A stretch of 64,000 bases of DNA from CAVTLG01 sp963735495. GTDB taxonomy: Bacteria > Chloroflexota > Ktedonobacteria > Ktedonobacterales > Ktedonobacteraceae. Every line of letters begins with the position of its first letter. The stretch's first letter is position 1. The stretch spans positions 992,001 to 1,056,000 of the forward strand of contig CAVTLG010000014.1 in the NCBI GenBank assembly GCA_963735495.1, written 5' to 3'. Of this stretch, positions 62,364-64,000 are shown piece by piece. Under the pieces are notes generated by a model that worked only from the letters and a program-made list of their open reading frames with translations, did no database searches and was not told the origin of the DNA. Position numbers and translations under genes: made by a program.

Positions 62364-63791
62364 CTAATTGTCTTCTGTTTCCTCTATATCTGTCCATAAA
62401 TCTATTTGTTGCATCGCTGATTCTTCGCTATTTTTATGCGTTTCAATGTTTGGAGCCGTTATCCCTTGCAAACTTTCTGCATATTTTGGACCATATCGCG
62501 CAGCGGTTGGGAGAATAAAAACTTTCCCTTTACTATCGGGACCACGAGACAGGCCAATATGGCGCATCGTCCTAAGTGCTTCATGGAGTAGTCCCTTCGT
62601 AGGCTTTTCACTCATCCCTTTTCCCCAGTAATCTCCAAAACGTTCACGCATTGTGTCGAGAAGGTCTGCTAAATCAAGTGTTGTGGTTTCGATGCATCCA
62701 TCACTGTACGGCTTCAGTACACCTGTTGCTACCTGTGTACGAACTGCGTCACAGAGTAGTAGCACAATCTGGTCACCTGCATTTTTTGGATTGATAGACA
62801 CTGTACCAGGAACTGTGCTCCCAGTGATTCGTACAATACAGGCGTAATCGTGATTTATCTCTAATGACCAGCCGAAGGTATTCACAAGTTCCTTCTGTAC
62901 TTCTACTGCATTTTTTCTAAGCACCTCGAATGCTTCTTGATCGTCAAACCTTAAAAGAGATGGACCGATTAAAAGGCTACGCCAAGCTCGCGTTAAGGCA
63001 CTCTGACTATCTTTCATATCTGTAAAAATGGTAGAAGATGTAAGCGTGGTGACTTTCTGCTTATATTCGCTCACGGCTTTGAGCGCCTCAAGATCAAGTG
63101 ACATAATGAGCAAGTGGATAGTATTCGTGAACTGATAAAGTACTGGTCTATCACTCTCTACCCAGTTGGCGATCTGCCCATCTAATTCTTCCAGACAGCC
63201 GAGTTCCTGGAGATACCTGAGTGCTCGTGCCATACTATGGCGATTAGTAATCACCTGCGGTTTGCTGCGAAGATCAGCGCTCATGTCCAGTGTAAGCGCC
63301 TCTGCGTGATCTGTAAGACTCCACTGGGCTGAGAGATTATCAATCATCTGTGCAAGAAGAAATAGCTGGTCGTTGCCTCTTCTTGCGACCTGGTCGTTGG
63401 CGGCGTACCAGAGAATCCAGATCAGATAAACAAAATCATATTGAGCTGACAGTTTATTCTTGCTATGGCTGTAACCTGATGTAAGAGCACTGGGCCGTCG
63501 CATCAAACGAAACACGTCTTTACGTCGCTCGACAGACCACTCGGTATGCTGTTGATGCCATTTTCTCAAAAGCGGGTAGTAGCGTGTTATTCGCAAGAAT
63601 GCTTCATCGTTTGATGAAACAAATTCTTTGTCAAGTAGTGCTATGTGAGCTTGTATCAGGTTTGGCTGGTCTTCCTGAAATGTTCCTTTTATGCCTGTCT
63701 GCTCAGCAGGTGATGCCCCTCGTTGTTCTCCATCCTCGAAAGTACCAAGTAATCTGTTATCATATTCTCCTAAAATAAAGTTGTCATCCAT
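62364..63791 (-). CDS. Wadjet accessory protein JetB (DUF2398/TIGR02678-like)
   Basis: A 475-residue protein from ATG 63791, with GGAGG upstream. The segment LIQAHIALLDKEFVSSNDEA, then RITRYYPLLRKWHQQHTEWS and RRKDVFRLMRRPSA matches DUF2398-type proteins (ALLxxPLL..., F..IRRHxxxLRxWF, RLxKxP). The second half has helical and winged-helix features (RNRHSMARALRYLQELGCLE-like ITNRHSMARALRYLQ). It would be the kleisin-associated (KITE/kleisin-like) subunit of the JetABC complex. It follows jetA and precedes jetC by 24 bases, the canonical order. Confidence 0.7.
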   Translation of the reverse strand: MDDNFILGEYDNRLLGTFEDGEQRGASPAEQTGIKGTFQEDQPNLIQAHIALLDKEFVSSNDEAFLRITRYYPLLRKWHQQHTEWSVERRKDVFRLMRRPSALTSGYSHSKNKLSAQYDFVYLIWILWYAANDQVARRGNDQLFLLAQMIDNLSAQWSLTDHAEALTLDMSADLRSKPQVITNRHSMARALRYLQELGCLEELDGQIANWVESDRPVLYQFTNTIHLLIMSLDLEALKAVSEYKQKVTTLTSSTIFTDMKDSQSALTRAWRSLLIGPSLLRFDDQEAFEVLRKNAVEVQKELVNTFGWSLEINHDYACIVRITGSTVPGTVSINPKNAGDQIVLLLCDAVRTQVATGVLKPYSDGCIETTTLDLADLLDTMRERFGDYWGKGMSEKPTKGLLHEALRTMRHIGLSRGPDSKGKVFILPTAARYGPKYAESLQGITAPNIETHKNSEESAMQQIDLWTDIEETEDN

Positions 63792-63838
63792 TGTATAAAC
63801 CTCCATTTTCAGGCTATGTTTTTTCCATCTTATGACTT

Positions 63839-64000
63839 CTATTGCCGCTCTAAGCGGTAACATGGTATAGAGAGGATGCCATCATGTGAGCAAAGGCGAA
63901 TGTATGCTTGCTCATCTGGATTAAGGAGTACGACAATAGCACCCGTTTGATCTTGATGTTGATGCAATACTAAATCATTCAGGCAAGTATCAATTATCTC
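63839..64000 (-). CDS. Wadjet protein JetA (DUF2397-like), C-terminal end only
   Basis: The minus strand is open from the right edge to a TAG at 63841-63839 and reads IIDTCLNDLVLHQHQDQTGA and QAYIRLCSHDGILSIPCYRL. The ending RLxSxDGxLxxP resembles the C-terminus of DUF2397 proteins, and the position directly upstream of jetB fits jetA. The rest is outside the window, so the assignment rests mainly on gene order. Confidence 0.55.
   Translation of the reverse strand, partial: EIIDTCLNDLVLHQHQDQTGAIVVLLNPDEQAYIRLCSHDGILSIPCYRLERQ

Overview
The window looks like chromosomal DNA of a Ktedonobacteria-type Chloroflexota (aerobic, heterotrophic, genome rich in decayed insertions). This is inferred from content, not from a marker gene: moderate GC, secreted and lipoprotein carbohydrate-active proteins with (pre-)Gram-positive-like signals, aerobic hemF beside hemE, strong AAAGGAG-type ribosome binding sites, frequent GTG/TTG starts, TnpB and ISAs1 elements and palindromic intergenic repeats. 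No rRNA or tRNA gene was seen.

Layout. 0-3.4 kb: end of a sugar ABC-transporter operon (permease, lipoprotein binding protein) and its LacI regulator, with near-perfect 16-bp palindromic operators. 3.4-3.9 kb: a six-repeat CRISPR array with no cas genes in the window. 4.3-7 kb: an accessory patch with an aminoglycoside-phosphotransferase pseudogene, a VOC protein, an ArsC/LMW-PTP-like gene with an in-frame UGA exactly at a redox-cysteine position followed by a SECIS-like hairpin, and gene fragments. 7-10.6 kb: aminotransferase and divergent frameshifted MocR regulator, then a ThuA-like protein. 10.7-14.4 kb: a graveyard of truncated genes (beta-rich secreted protein, ECF sigma factor, GH74 xyloglucanase, TnpB). 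14.5-24.8 kb: lipoprotein beta-propeller, SGNH esterase, tandem-GNAT protein, GH2 beta-mannosidase, MFS exporter, PfkB kinase, HDAC-family deacetylase. 24.9-28.7 kb: sucCD and a DHA2 drug exporter with an 18-bp palindromic operator. 28.9-30.2 kb: a complete ISAs1-type insertion with 9-bp target duplication. 30.4-37 kb: GH16 glucanase, NarL-type two-component system and a zinc-ribbon dynamin-like GTPase. 37-39 kb: hemE-hemF. 39.4-43 kb: hsp20-grpE-dnaK heat-shock operon with a consensus promoter and a long inverted repeat in its leader. 43-47.3 kb: palindromic repeats, small HTH and membrane proteins, GlcF-like iron-sulfur protein, RlmM-like methyltransferase. 48-57.6 kb: sucrase/ferredoxin-like protein, Dps, LysR regulator divergent from an NmrA-cupin-CocE operon, copper amine oxidase. 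57.9-64 kb: three genes of a Wadjet/SMC plasmid-defence operon running off the right edge; its SMC gene carries an in-frame UGA and no jetD follows it.

How it fits together: housekeeping blocks (sucCD, hemEF, heat shock, rlmM-like) are intact and compactly arranged, while the spaces between them are filled with mobile or decaying accessory genes. Several genes are interrupted by one change only (MocR, hsp20, ArsC-like, jetC); each could be real decay, recoding or sequence error, and this is flagged at each entry.
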